Shown here one piece after another: positions 45,420 through 54,453 of a DNA stretch of 64,000 nucleotides (the stretch's first letter is position 1; each line of letters begins with the position of its first letter). The notes beneath the pieces are model-generated. The model was given only the letters and a program-made list of their open reading frames with translations, was not told the origin of the DNA and searched no databases. Source of the DNA: DALYJJ01 sp031969915. Lineage in GTDB: Bacteria > Acidobacteriota > Terriglobia > Bryobacterales > Bryobacteraceae. The position numbers and the translations under genes are program-made. Location: the NCBI GenBank assembly GCA_031969915.1, contig DALYJJ010000009.1, positions 9,378-73,377 on the forward strand, given 5' to 3'.

Positions 45420-45441
45420 CCTGGCCCCGGTCGCCGCGGCG

Positions 45442-46041
45442 TCACATCTCGCGGCGGTTCTCAAGTGACTTCGACATGGTCACTTCGTCCGCGAATTCAA
45501 GGTCGCTGCCCACCGGCAGCCCCATCGCAATTCTGGTCACGCGAAGACCGAGCGGCTTCAGCAGCCGCGAGAGATAAACGGCCGTGGCTTCCCCCTCCAC
45601 CGTGGGATTCGTGGCGAGAATGATCTCCTTCACGTCGCCCGCGGCGATCCGATCCACCAGGCTTTTGATCTTGAGCTGCTCCGGGCCGATGCCGCGAAGC
45701 GGCGAGATGGCGCCGTGAAGAACGTGGTAGAGGCCGTTGAAGGTTCGCGTGGTCTCGATCGGGACCACGTTGTGCGGCTCTTCGACGACGCACAGAGAGG
45801 CCCGGTCGCGGTTCGCGTCCCGGCAATACGGGCACAGTTCGCCGTCGCTGATGTTGTTGCACTCCGCGCACAGGCCCAAACGGTCCTTGACGTCGAGCAA
45901 GGCCTGGGAAAGCCGCTCTACATCGTCCCGCCCGGCGCGCAGAACGTGGAAGGCGATGCGCTGGGCCGACTTCTGCCCGATGCCGGGCAGCCGTTTCACT
46001 TCCTGAATCAGCCGCGCAAGCGGTTCGGCGAAATCGGGCAT
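45442..46041 (-). CDS. recR: Recombination mediator protein RecR
   Basis: 199 residues, standard length. The helix-hairpin-helix start LARLIQEVKRLPGIGQKSAQR, the C4 zinc finger CAECNNISDGELCPYC (about 57-72), the Toprim domain with VVEEPHNVVPIE and ILATNPTVEGEATAVYLSRL, and the Walker-B-like end TRIAMGLPVGSDLEFADEVT are all present. It works with RecF/RecO to load RecA on gapped DNA. It starts 3 bp after ybaB in the conserved dnaX-ybaB-recR order. Confidence 0.97.
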   Translation of the reverse strand: MPDFAEPLARLIQEVKRLPGIGQKSAQRIAFHVLRAGRDDVERLSQALLDVKDRLGLCAECNNISDGELCPYCRDANRDRASLCVVEEPHNVVPIETTRTFNGLYHVLHGAISPLRGIGPEQLKIKSLVDRIAAGDVKEIILATNPTVEGEATAVYLSRLLKPLGLRVTRIAMGLPVGSDLEFADEVTMSKSLENRREM

Positions 46042-46044
46042 CGG

Positions 46045-46353
46045 CTAGAACAGTCCCGGCGGCAATCCCATCCCGCCCAGCATACCGCCCATGATCTTCT
46101 GGGTCTCTTCGTCCACGCGCTTGGCTGCTTCGTTGCACGCCGCCAGCACCATGTCTTGCAGCATTTCAACGTCACCCGCCGCTTCCGGATCGATCTTCAC
46201 CGCGAGCACGTTCTTGTGCCCGTCCATCTTCACCGTCACCATGCCGCCGCCCGCGCCGGCCTCCACGCGGATCTGCGCCACCTGTTCCTGCATGCGCTGC
46301 TGCATGTGCTGCGCCTGCTTCATCATCTGCTGCATGTTGCCTGGAAGCTTCAT
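46045..46353 (-). CDS. ybaB: YbaB/EbfC nucleoid-associated protein
   Basis: 102 residues from the ATG at 46353, overlapping the dnaX stop as ATGA; the longer open frame upstream is not used. The Met/Gln-rich opening (MQQMMKQAQHMQQRMQEQ) and VTVKMDGHKNVLAVKIDPEA are typical. It forms dimeric tweezers that bind DNA. The position between dnaX and recR is conserved across bacteria. Confidence 0.95.
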   Translation of the reverse strand: MKLPGNMQQMMKQAQHMQQRMQEQVAQIRVEAGAGGGMVTVKMDGHKNVLAVKIDPEAAGDVEMLQDMVLAACNEAAKRVDEETQKIMGGMLGGMGLPPGLF

Positions 46354-48031
46354 TGCGACTCCTTCAAGTTGCGCACCTGGCGCACTTGAGATTCGGGAAA
46401 CATCTCCTGAAACCGCTTCACGTCCGGGTGCGAGAGAGCACGCTCCGCCACCTCGCCTTCTGAGGCGGCGGTCTTCTGGGGCTCTCCCGGAGGCGGAGCC
46501 GCAACCGCGGCGCCCCCACCCGCGCCCGCCTGGAACACGATCTTCACCGGCCGGCCGGCCAACCGGCGAACGGCCGCTTCGATCTCCGGCGATTGAATGG
46601 CGAGCCGAAACTCGGCAGGCGCGACAAAACGCCATTCGGTGGGGCCGTCCTGCACCTCGGCATGCTCAACGCCGTCCGAACTCATCGGACTCTTGTCGCC
46701 CAGCGCCGCGAGCAACCGCTGCTTGGCGGAGCCGGAGGAAGGAACGGCGGGCTCTGCCGCGGGCGGGGGCGCCTGCGATGCGGGCGGAGCCGGCGCGCGG
46801 CGCTGCAGGTTCTTCTCGAACGGCGTTGGTCCGCTGCGCACCGGCGCGGGAGGCGGCATCGGCGCTGCTTTCGCCGGAGGTGGGGGCGGCGCGGCCGTCA
46901 CGGATAGCTTCGACAGCTCCTGCTCAACGTCGCTCAGCCGCCCGGCGTGCAACAACCGCAACAAACCCAGTTCCAGGTGAAACCGCGGTTGCAGGGAGTA
47001 CTGCATCTCGCGGAACATCTCCAACGTGAGGTGCAGCCACCGCGTCAGATCCTCTTCGGCAAACCGCTCGGCCGACTCCGCCAGCCGCTGCCGCTCCTGC
47101 GCGGAGGCCGCAATCAAGCGGGTGGCGGCGCCGGCGATCCTGGCCACCAGCAGATTCCGGAAGTACCGCGCCAACTCGCGGCAGAAGTGTTGCAGGTTGT
47201 GGCCCGAGCGTTCGAGTTCCGCCACCACGTCGAGCATCGCCGCCGGATCCGATGCGGCGAGCGCGCCGCTAACCTTTTCCAGCGAATCGAGCGAAAACAT
47301 GCCGAGCAGAGCCCGCACGTCTTCGGCCCGCAACTCGCTACCGCAACAGGCAATGGCCTGATCGAGCGCGCTCAGAGAATCGCGCACACTCCCTTCACCT
47401 GCCTGAGCGAGCGCCGCCAGCGTTTCTTCGTCCGCCGAGATGCCTTCCTGCCCGCAGATCCAGCGCATCCGCTCAATCAGCTCCGGAAAGTCCACCGAGC
47501 GGAACGCGAACTGCTGGCAGCGCGAAGCGATGGTCGCCGGGATCTTATGGGATTCGGTGGTGCACAGGATGAACACCACCCACTCCGGCGGCTCTTCGAG
47601 TGTCTTCAGCAGCGCATTGAAGGCTTCGTTGGTGATCTGGTGCGCTTCGTCGACGATGAAGACCTTGTAGCGGTCGCGCGCCGGGCGGTAGCGCACNNNN
47701 NNNNNNTCTCCCGCAGTTCGCGCATTTCGTTGATGCCGCGGTTCGAGGCGGCATCGATCTCGATCACGTCCACCGCGTTGCCGCCGGAGATCTCCAGGCA
47801 ACTGGAGCACGTTCCGCAGGGATGCGCCGTCGGCCCACGATCGCAGTTCAGGCAGCGGGCCAGAATGCGCGCCACGGTGGTCTTTCCGGTGCCGCGCTGG
47901 CCCGCGAAAATGTAGCCGTGCGCGATGCGCTGCTGGGAAATCGCGTTCTCCAGGGTGACGCGAACAGGCTCCTGCCCGATCAGTTCGGCAAAGGACTGAG
48001 GACGGTATTTCCTCGCGATGACCTGATACAT
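46350..48031 (-). CDS. dnaX: DNA polymerase III subunit gamma/tau, interrupted by an assembly gap
   Basis: About 560 residues from the ATG at 48031 (MYQVIARKYRPQSFAELIGQ). AAA+ clamp loader: Walker A FAGQRGTGKTT, zinc site CLNCDRGPTAHPCGTCSSC, sensor/Walker B FIVDEAHQ and ASRCQQF with the arginine finger. A Pro/Ala-rich tau-like region (about 370-470) and a C-terminal DNA/alpha-binding part follow. The frame breaks only at ten Ns (47697-47706); the homologous text RELRE-N-VRYRP shows the real gap is probably two bases (2 mod 3). No slippery frameshift heptamer is evident. First gene of dnaX-ybaB-recR. Confidence 0.94.
47697..47706. other. Assembly gap (10 N) inside dnaX
   Basis: Ten Ns between codons for RELRE plus one base and VRYRP. 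Family alignment expects one residue (usually Asn) there, so the true gap is most likely two bases. Confidence 0.98.
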
Positions 48032-48061
48032 GGAAGGCTGCGGTGGATCGGCCCAATAAGC

Positions 48062-48164
48062 CAGACCCCGGGTGATCCGCGGCACACGAGCTAAGCCGCT
48101 ACCGTTGCTTCCTTCCGGACCTGGCGGGGTTTACGGCCGCCCGTTGCACGAAGCCCGGGGCCTG
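48062..48164 (-). ncRNA. ffs: Signal recognition particle RNA (small bacterial type, 4.5S)
   Basis: About 103 nt. The universal SRP core GTCCGGAAGGAAGCAACG occurs on the minus strand (near 48103-48120), within an extended hairpin. The ends pair: CAGGCCCCGGG (48164-48154) with CCCGGGGTCTG (48072-48062), 11 pairs including one G-U. A -10-like TAGAAT lies at 48180-48175, 10 nt before the 5' end. The RNA binds Ffh for co-translational membrane targeting. Its position just upstream of dnaX is common in bacteria. Confidence 0.93.
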
Positions 48165-48255
48165 ACACTGGACTATTCTAGCACGCGCCTTTCGATCCTC
48201 CGGACAAGCTGCTACGATACGAAACAGTCGCGCTGGCCGCCAGTAGGCACAATCG

Positions 48256-48594
48256 ATGAACGTGTTGGCACATAGAGCGAACCTCCTGCTGGCAGCGGCG
48301 GTGCTCTTCGTTTTCGCCGTGGGCGGCCTGGACCTGCTTGCCTCCCGCCGTGCGAACGATGGGCGGCGCGGCACGGTTCGCCTGGCGCGCTCCGCCCAAG
48401 GCATGGCCGCGCGGACGGCCTCCACAGCCCCCTTGCACCCGGCGCCGTCGTTGCCACGAGAGTGGGCGCGGCCCTTCGATTTCGCTCCGGCTTGTGAGGA
48501 ACCCCTCCCGGCACAGCCGCAGGTCTGCGCGAGACAAGCGCGGAGGGCGCCGGTTTCGATTCGCCCCCCGCCCGACACCACCCCAGCGGCCTGA
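48256..48594 (+). CDS. Hypothetical small protein with N-terminal membrane segment
   Basis: 112 residues. The N-terminus holds a hydrophobic helix (LLLAAAVLFVFAVGGLDLLA); the rest is Arg/Pro/Ala-rich and low in complexity, with no recognised domain. The frame is open in the 75-bp to 350-bp space between ffs and the carbonic anhydrase and points the same way as the latter, 38 bp upstream. Composition resembles chance frames in GC-rich DNA, so it may not be real. Confidence 0.38.
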   Translation: MNVLAHRANLLLAAAVLFVFAVGGLDLLASRRANDGRRGTVRLARSAQGMAARTASTAPLHPAPSLPREWARPFDFAPACEEPLPAQPQVCARQARRAPVSIRPPPDTTPAA

Positions 48595-48632
48595 ACTCTC
48601 CCCGTCCCAAGAGCGAACCACGGAGGTGGTGT

Positions 48633-49313
48633 GTGAAGCGACTTGTCGAAGGAATCGCCCGTTTTCAGCGTGACGTGTTCCCGGCTATCGAGCCGCAGTT
48701 CCAGTTGCCCGGCGGGCAGAAGCCGCGGGCCATGCTCATCACCTGTTCGGACAGCCGTATCGAGCCGACGATTTTGATGCAGTCGTCGCCAGGCGACTTG
48801 TTCATCTGCCGCAACGCCGGAAACATCGTGCCCGCCTACGGCGGCGCGAGCGGCGGTGTTTCAGCCACCATTGAGTACGCCGTGCTGGGCCTCGGCGTGC
48901 CGAACATCATTATCTGCGGCCACACCGATTGTGGAGCGATGGGCGCGATCCTGAATCCGGACAAAGTCAAGGACATGCCCACGGTCCGCAGTTGGGTTCG
49001 CTACGCCGAGTCGGCGCGCCGAATCGTGGAAGAGAACTTCCCGGACCTCACCGGTGAGGCGCTGGCCGACACGCTGGCGCAGGAAAATGTTCTCGCCCAA
49101 CTCGATAACCTGCGAACGCATCCCTCCGTGGCCGCCCGCCTGGCGCGCGGCCAACTGACCCTGCACGGCTGGGTCTACCGGCTGCACACCGGCGAGGTGA
49201 TTGCCTTCGACGGCGAGCACCACGTGTTCGTGCCGTTGGCACCCGGTGAGATTCCGAACGCCGTGCCCCATCCGCGGCTGGCCCGAAAGGCGAGCGACGA
49301 AGTCGCCGTCTAG
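48633..49313 (+). CDS. Beta-class carbonic anhydrase
   Basis: 226 residues from a GTG at 48633 with a strong GGAGGT 5 bp upstream. Zinc ligands and catalytic dyad: ITCSDSRIEPT (Cys, Asp-Arg pair) and ICGHTDCGAMGA (His and Cys), plus the ICRNAGNIVP loop. It interconverts CO2 and bicarbonate. It lies 11 bp upstream of a SulP transporter, a pairing found across bacteria in which the transporter takes up bicarbonate. Confidence 0.95.
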   Translation: MKRLVEGIARFQRDVFPAIEPQFQLPGGQKPRAMLITCSDSRIEPTILMQSSPGDLFICRNAGNIVPAYGGASGGVSATIEYAVLGLGVPNIIICGHTDCGAMGAILNPDKVKDMPTVRSWVRYAESARRIVEENFPDLTGEALADTLAQENVLAQLDNLRTHPSVAARLARGQLTLHGWVYRLHTGEVIAFDGEHHVFVPLAPGEIPNAVPHPRLARKASDEVAV

Positions 49314-49324
49314 AGGAGGACGCC

Positions 49325-50869
49325 ATGCCCAAGACGCTTTGGAAGGACCTTGCCGCTTCGGTCGTCGTTTTCCTGGTAGCGATGCCGCTCTGCATGGGCA
49401 TCGCGATCGCCTCCGGCGTACCCCCGGCGTTGGGCCTCATCACAGGCATCGTGGGCGGGGTCGTCGTCGGTTTGCTCGCCGGGTCGCCGTTGCAGGTCAG
49501 CGGGCCGGCCGCGGGCCTTGCGGTGCTGGTCTTTGAAATCGTGCGCGATTTCGGGCTTCCGCTGCTGGGGACAATCCTGCTCGCCGCGGGCCTCATCCAG
49601 ATTGCCGCGGGGTTCCTGCGCGTCGGTTTCTGGTTCCGGGCGATCTCGCCCGCCGTGGTTTACGGCATGCTTGCGGGCATCGGCGTACTCATCTTCGCAG
49701 GGCAGTTCCACGTCATGCTCGACGACAAGCCGCGGCCCTCGGGGATCGCGAACCTGCTCTCGATTCCAGCCGCTATTTACGGAGGCATCTTCCCCATCGA
49801 CGGCAGCCCGCACGAACTCGCCGCCGTCATCGGTATCCTGACCATCGTGATCATGGTGCTTTGGGCGAAGTTCCGGCCCGCCGCCTTATCCTTGGTGCCC
49901 GGCCCGTTGGTCGCGATTCTTCTGACCAGCGGCTTGGCACTGTTCCTCCAACTGCCCATCCAGTTCGTCAATATCCCCGACCACCTCGCCGACTCCGTCG
50001 GCCTGCCCACCTGGGAGACCATCGCCCGCCTGCGCGACCCCTCCGTGCTGGGCATTGTCGCCGCCCTGGCGTTCATCGCGAGCGCGGAGACCATGCTCTC
50101 CGCCGTGGCCGTCGACCGCCTGCAGAGCGAAGTGCGGACCAACTACGATCGCGAGTTGATCGCCCAGGGCATCGGCAATTCGCTCTGTGGGTTCCTGGGG
50201 GCGCTGCCCATGACAGGGGTCATCGTACGCAGTTCCGCCAACGTGCAGGCAGGCGCCAGAACCCGCCTCTCCGCCATCCTGCACGGGGTCTGGCTGCTGG
50301 TCGCGGTGCTTTCCCTGCCCAACGTTCTCCGCCTGATTCCGACGAGTGCGCTGGCCGCCGTGCTGGTTTTCACCGGCTACAAGCTGGTGAACCCCGAAAA
50401 CGTCCGCGCGCTCGCCAAGTATGGACGCGTTCCGATCGCCATCTACTTCGCCACCTTGTCCGGCATCGTGCTTTTCGACCTTCTCACCGGCGTGGTCGTC
50501 GGCGTGGCGCTGTCTCTCGTGAAGCTGATCTACAAAGTGTCCTACTTGCGCATTCGCCTGGAACCGGCCACTCCCGGGCGCATGGACCTTCACCTGGACG
50601 GGTCCGCGACCTTCTTGCGCCTGCCCAAGCTCGCGGCGACGCTCGAGGGTGTCCCTCCGAACACCGAAGTCCACGTGCACATGGACCGCCTCAATTACAT
50701 CGACCACGTCTGCATGGACCTGCTGGCCGATTGGGAGCGGCAGAACCAGGACCGCGGCAACAGGCTGGTGGTCGAATGGGACGGGCTCGCCGCGCGCTAT
50801 TGGCAGACTCAGGACGCAGCCACGGGCTCAGCGTCCTCCGCCGCCGTGAAATACGCGCAGTCGGGATGA
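49325..50869 (+). CDS. SulP-family anion transporter, probable bicarbonate uptake
   Basis: 514 residues with about eleven to fourteen membrane segments. SulP marks: FLVAMPLCMGIAIASGVPPALGLITG, SGPAAGLAVLVFE, AFIASAETMLSAVAVDRLQ and the C-terminal STAS-like domain (about 420-490; DGSATFLRLPKLAATLEGVP, HVHMDRLNYIDHVCMDLLADW). The preceding carbonic anhydrase suggests HCO3- as substrate; sulfate cannot be excluded. The start has GAGGA 6 bp upstream. Its 3' end overlaps metH, on the other strand, by 61 bp. Confidence 0.92.
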   Translation: MPKTLWKDLAASVVVFLVAMPLCMGIAIASGVPPALGLITGIVGGVVVGLLAGSPLQVSGPAAGLAVLVFEIVRDFGLPLLGTILLAAGLIQIAAGFLRVGFWFRAISPAVVYGMLAGIGVLIFAGQFHVMLDDKPRPSGIANLLSIPAAIYGGIFPIDGSPHELAAVIGILTIVIMVLWAKFRPAALSLVPGPLVAILLTSGLALFLQLPIQFVNIPDHLADSVGLPTWETIARLRDPSVLGIVAALAFIASAETMLSAVAVDRLQSEVRTNYDRELIAQGIGNSLCGFLGALPMTGVIVRSSANVQAGARTRLSAILHGVWLLVAVLSLPNVLRLIPTSALAAVLVFTGYKLVNPENVRALAKYGRVPIAIYFATLSGIVLFDLLTGVVVGVALSLVKLIYKVSYLRIRLEPATPGRMDLHLDGSATFLRLPKLAATLEGVPPNTEVHVHMDRLNYIDHVCMDLLADWERQNQDRGNRLVVEWDGLAARYWQTQDAATGSASSAAVKYAQSG

Positions 50870-53800
50870 TGGAAGACCAGGGCGCTGACCGATGCCTCCG
50901 GCTCCATCATCATCCCTTCGGTGAGCTGCACGCCGATCTCTTCGGGACGCAGCAGTTGCCACAGCCCTTGCTGGTCGTCCAGGTTCGGGCAGGCCGGATA
51001 GCCGAAGCTGTACCGCTTGCCGCGGTAGCGTGACGTGAAACGCTCCTGCATGGTCATCGTGGGCGAATCCGGGAAGCCCCAATCCTCGCGGATGCGGCGA
51101 TGCAACCACTCCGCGCAGCCCTCGGCCGTTTCGATCGCCAGCGCCTGGATCGCATGGGCCTTGAAGAACTCGCCTTTGTCTTTAGCCGCCGTGGAGTGCT
51201 CGCGGACTCCTTCGCCCGCCGTGGTCACGAACAGGCAGATGTGGTCGCGCCGGCCGTCGAGCGGATCCAGCACGTAATCGCTCAGGCAAAGCCCGTCGGA
51301 CTTCGCCTGGCGGCCGAAGCTCCAGGTCATCGCCGGCGTCGCGCCGCCCGGCTCAAACAGGTGAATCCGGTTGGCTTCGCGCTCGGCTTCGAAGTAGCGC
51401 CACACGGCGCGCACGCGCATCCACTTCGCCGCGTCCCTTTTCACCTCTTCCATGTCGTGGAAGAGCTCGAGCGCCTTCGGATCGCGCTCTGCCAGCAGCT
51501 TCTCGAAGTGGCCCTTGAAGCCCATGTGCCGTCCATAGAGCATGAACGGGTTGATGTAGCTCCACACCTCCGCCAGATGCGGCACGTCGCGCACCTTGCG
51601 ATCGAGATACGGGGCCTCCGGAATCGCGATGGCGCCGCGAACCTTCGGGCTGCGCGCGGTCCCCAGGGCGGCGCCTTCCGAATCCGCCGAAGCGGTGGGA
51701 GCGGGCGCTTCATCGCGGAAGACATGGCTCGCCAGAACCGCCTCGCGCAGATCCGGATCCATCATCTCGTTCAGCAGCCGTAGCCCGGTCATGGCGTCCT
51801 TCGCATAGAACGTCGGTGCGCCGTACGCCGGCCCGATCTTCGTGTTCGTGAACCGCTCGCTCAGCGCGGCGCCGCCCACCATCAACGGCACATGGATGCC
51901 GTGGTCCTTCAGGTCGGCGCCCGTGATCACCATCTGCTGCGCGCTCTTCACCAGCAGGCCGGAAAGCCCGATCGCGTCCGGCTTGTGCTCGTCGAACGCC
52001 TTGATTAGCTCCTCGGGCGGAACCTTGATGCCCAGGTTGATCACCTGGTAGCCGTTGTTGGAGAAGATGATCTCCACCAGGTTCTTGCCGATGTCGTGCA
52101 CGTCGCCCTTGACGGTGGCGAGCAGCACCTTGCCGCGTGCCGCGGTGTCCGCCTTTTCCATGAACTGTTCCAGATGGCTCACCGCGGCCTTCATCGCCTC
52201 CGCCGATTGCAGCACTTCGGCGACGATCAGTTCGTTGTTGTTGAACAGGCGGCCCACTTCGGTCATTCCCGCCATCAGCGGCCCGTTGATGATTTCGAGC
52301 GGCGCCGCCTCCTTCAGCTTCAGGTCCAGGTCCGGAACCAGACCGTCCTTGGTGCCCTCGATGATGTAGTTCGACAGCCGCTGGTCGAGCGGCAGATCTT
52401 CCTTCTTCGCCTTCACCCGGGCGCCCGCCCCCCGGAAGTGCTCCGCGATCGCCGCAATGTGGAACTGGTTCACCGCGATCTTCTGCTCACGGCTCTGCTG
52501 CCGCCAATCCTCCGGCGCGGTCTTCAGCAGTTCTTCGGCGGGATGTCCCTCCGGCACTTCGGCGGGCGGCGTATTGAACAGCAGCGCCTCCGCCAGGCGC
52601 CGTTCGTCCACCGGTATGGAAGCGAACCGCTCCAGCTTCTCGGCGTTCACGATGGCCAGGTCCAGGCCGGCCTTGGTCGTGTAGTAGAGAAACACCGAGT
52701 TGACGATTTCCCGCGCCGCCGGCGGGAGCCCGAATGAAATATTGGATACGCCGAGCACCGTTTTGACGTGCGGAATCTGTTCCTTGATCAACCGCACGGC
52801 TTCCACTGTTTCCACCGCGCCGCCGATGTAGTTTTCATCGCCCGTGGCGCACGGGAACACGAGCGGGTCGATGACGATGTCCTCCGGCGCGATGCCGTAC
52901 TTAGCGGTGAGCAACGCCACCGAACGCTGCGCCACCGCCAGCTTGCGCTCGCGCGTGAACGCCTGCGCCTGCACCGGATCCTCGTCGATCGTACCCACCA
53001 CCAGCGCCGCTCCGTAAGCCTTCGCGATGGGACAGATCTTCTCGAACTTCTCTTCGCCGTCCTCCAGGTTGATCGAGTTGATGATCGCCTTCCCCTGGCA
53101 ATAGGTGAGGGACAATTCCACCGCTTTCGGATCGGTCGTGTCGATCATCACCGGCGCCTTGATCTTACGGATCAGGCGGTCGTAAAACGGCGGGATGTCG
53201 TTCATCTCGTCGCGGTCCGACGACTGCAAGCAGACATCGACGATGTGCGCGCCGTTGCGCACCTGCCGCCGGGCGATTTCGCTTGCCTCTTCCCACTGCT
53301 CCCCGGCGATCAGATTCTTGAACAGGCGCGATCCGATCACATTCGTTCGCTCGCCGACAATCAGCGGCCGGTTCGAATCGTCGGCCTCGATCAACTCGAT
53401 CCCCGAATACCAGGAGCGGTGTCTGCCCTCGCGCTTCGCGCGCGGAGCCTTGCCGTCCACCATCTGCGCAATCGCGGCGATGTGCGCCGGCGTAGTCCCG
53501 CAGCAGCCGCCGACGATGTTCAGCCAACCGTGATCGACGAACTTCTCCAATTGCGCCGCCAGCGAAGCGGGCGTCTCCTCGTACTTGCCCTCGACGTTCG
53601 GCAGTCCCGCGTTCGGATAGCAGGACACACGCGTCGCCGCCATCTCGTGGATCGTGCGAATGTGGTCGGTCATGAATTCCGGACCGGTGGCGCAATTCAA
53701 GCCCACGGCCAGCAAGTCCATGTGCGCGATGGAGGCGTACAGGGCGTCCGCCGTCTGCCCGGCGAGCATCGTTCCCATCGGCTCGATGGTCCCCGAAACG

Positions 53801-54387
53801 ATCACGGGGATCTTGGAGCCCAGCTCGCGCTCCAGCCGCTGGATGGCCAGCAGGCCCGCCTTGACGTTGCGCGTGTCCTGGCACGTTTCGAGCAGGAGCA
53901 CGTCGGCGCCGCCCTCGATCAGTCCCTTCGCCTGCAAATAGTACCCGTCGCGCATCTGCTCGAACGTCACGCCGCCGGTCACGGTCATGGCCTTGGTCGT
54001 CGGCCCCATGGAGCCCGCGACGAAACGCGGCCGCGCCGTGGTGGCGTACTCGTCCGCCGCCTGCCGCGCCAGTTTCGCGGCCAGCGAATTGACTTCGTGA
54101 ATCCGCGCCCCGAGATCGAACTCGTCGAGGGTGACCGTGTGGCCGCCGAAGGTATTCGTCTCGACCATGTCGGCGCCGGCCCGGAAGTACTCGCGGTGAA
54201 TGTCGAGAATCCACTCCGGCCGCGTGAAGAGCAGGTTCTCCGAACAGTTCTCGAACTTCGGCCCGCCCCAATCGTCGATGGCCGGATTGCGCTGCTGCAG
54301 CATGGTACCCATGGCTCCATCCAGCACCAGGATGCGGCTGCGCAATGCGTCTTCTAAGGCTTGTCGGCGAAGCTTGGGATCTTGCAT
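50809..54387 (-). CDS. metH: Cobalamin-dependent methionine synthase
   Basis: 1192 residues from the ATG at 54387 (a GTG at 54417 would add ten), near the E. coli length of 1227. Four modules in order: homocysteine domain (about 1-330) with zinc Cys in GLNCATGP and GGCCGTTPAH; pterin/methyl-folate barrel (about 345-620); cap and B12 domain (about 640-880) with DVHDIGKNLV carrying the cobalt-ligand His; and the SAM reactivation domain (about 910-1180). It makes methionine from homocysteine using methyl-tetrahydrofolate. It diverges from argG over 66 bp; no cobalamin riboswitch fits in that space. Confidence 0.95.
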   Translation of the reverse strand: MQDPKLRRQALEDALRSRILVLDGAMGTMLQQRNPAIDDWGGPKFENCSENLLFTRPEWILDIHREYFRAGADMVETNTFGGHTVTLDEFDLGARIHEVNSLAAKLARQAADEYATTARPRFVAGSMGPTTKAMTVTGGVTFEQMRDGYYLQAKGLIEGGADVLLLETCQDTRNVKAGLLAIQRLERELGSKIPVIVSGTIEPMGTMLAGQTADALYASIAHMDLLAVGLNCATGPEFMTDHIRTIHEMAATRVSCYPNAGLPNVEGKYEETPASLAAQLEKFVDHGWLNIVGGCCGTTPAHIAAIAQMVDGKAPRAKREGRHRSWYSGIELIEADDSNRPLIVGERTNVIGSRLFKNLIAGEQWEEASEIARRQVRNGAHIVDVCLQSSDRDEMNDIPPFYDRLIRKIKAPVMIDTTDPKAVELSLTYCQGKAIINSINLEDGEEKFEKICPIAKAYGAALVVGTIDEDPVQAQAFTRERKLAVAQRSVALLTAKYGIAPEDIVIDPLVFPCATGDENYIGGAVETVEAVRLIKEQIPHVKTVLGVSNISFGLPPAAREIVNSVFLYYTTKAGLDLAIVNAEKLERFASIPVDERRLAEALLFNTPPAEVPEGHPAEELLKTAPEDWRQQSREQKIAVNQFHIAAIAEHFRGAGARVKAKKEDLPLDQRLSNYIIEGTKDGLVPDLDLKLKEAAPLEIINGPLMAGMTEVGRLFNNNELIVAEVLQSAEAMKAAVSHLEQFMEKADTAARGKVLLATVKGDVHDIGKNLVEIIFSNNGYQVINLGIKVPPEELIKAFDEHKPDAIGLSGLLVKSAQQMVITGADLKDHGIHVPLMVGGAALSERFTNTKIGPAYGAPTFYAKDAMTGLRLLNEMMDPDLREAVLASHVFRDEAPAPTASADSEGAALGTARSPKVRGAIAIPEAPYLDRKVRDVPHLAEVWSYINPFMLYGRHMGFKGHFEKLLAERDPKALELFHDMEEVKRDAAKWMRVRAVWRYFEAEREANRIHLFEPGGATPAMTWSFGRQAKSDGLCLSDYVLDPLDGRRDHICLFVTTAGEGVREHSTAAKDKGEFFKAHAIQALAIETAEGCAEWLHRRIREDWGFPDSPTMTMQERFTSRYRGKRYSFGYPACPNLDDQQGLWQLLRPEEIGVQLTEGMMMEPEASVSALVFHHPDCAYFTAAEDAEPVAAS

Positions 54388-54453
54388 GGGAAGGTGTTCT
54401 TTCAGTTTACCAGTCACCCCCGCGCATTCCTGTTACCTTGAAGAGTTACTCCG

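Noticed and set aside
46045..46635. Longer N-terminus for YbaB
   Set aside because: The extension lies inside dnaX; the ATG at 46353 matches the family start.
46350..48031. Programmed frameshifting in dnaX
   Set aside because: No A-rich slippery heptamer is visible; the frame change coincides with Ns.
48099..48581. Minus-strand frame of 160 residues upstream of ffs
   Set aside because: Overlaps the SRP RNA and its promoter; composition is that of noise.
52768..54357. 529-residue plus-strand frame opposite metH
   Set aside because: Antisense shadow of a fully recognisable MetH.
54388..54453. Cobalamin riboswitch before metH
   Set aside because: Only 66 bp separates metH and argG, too short, and no B12-box sequence is seen.
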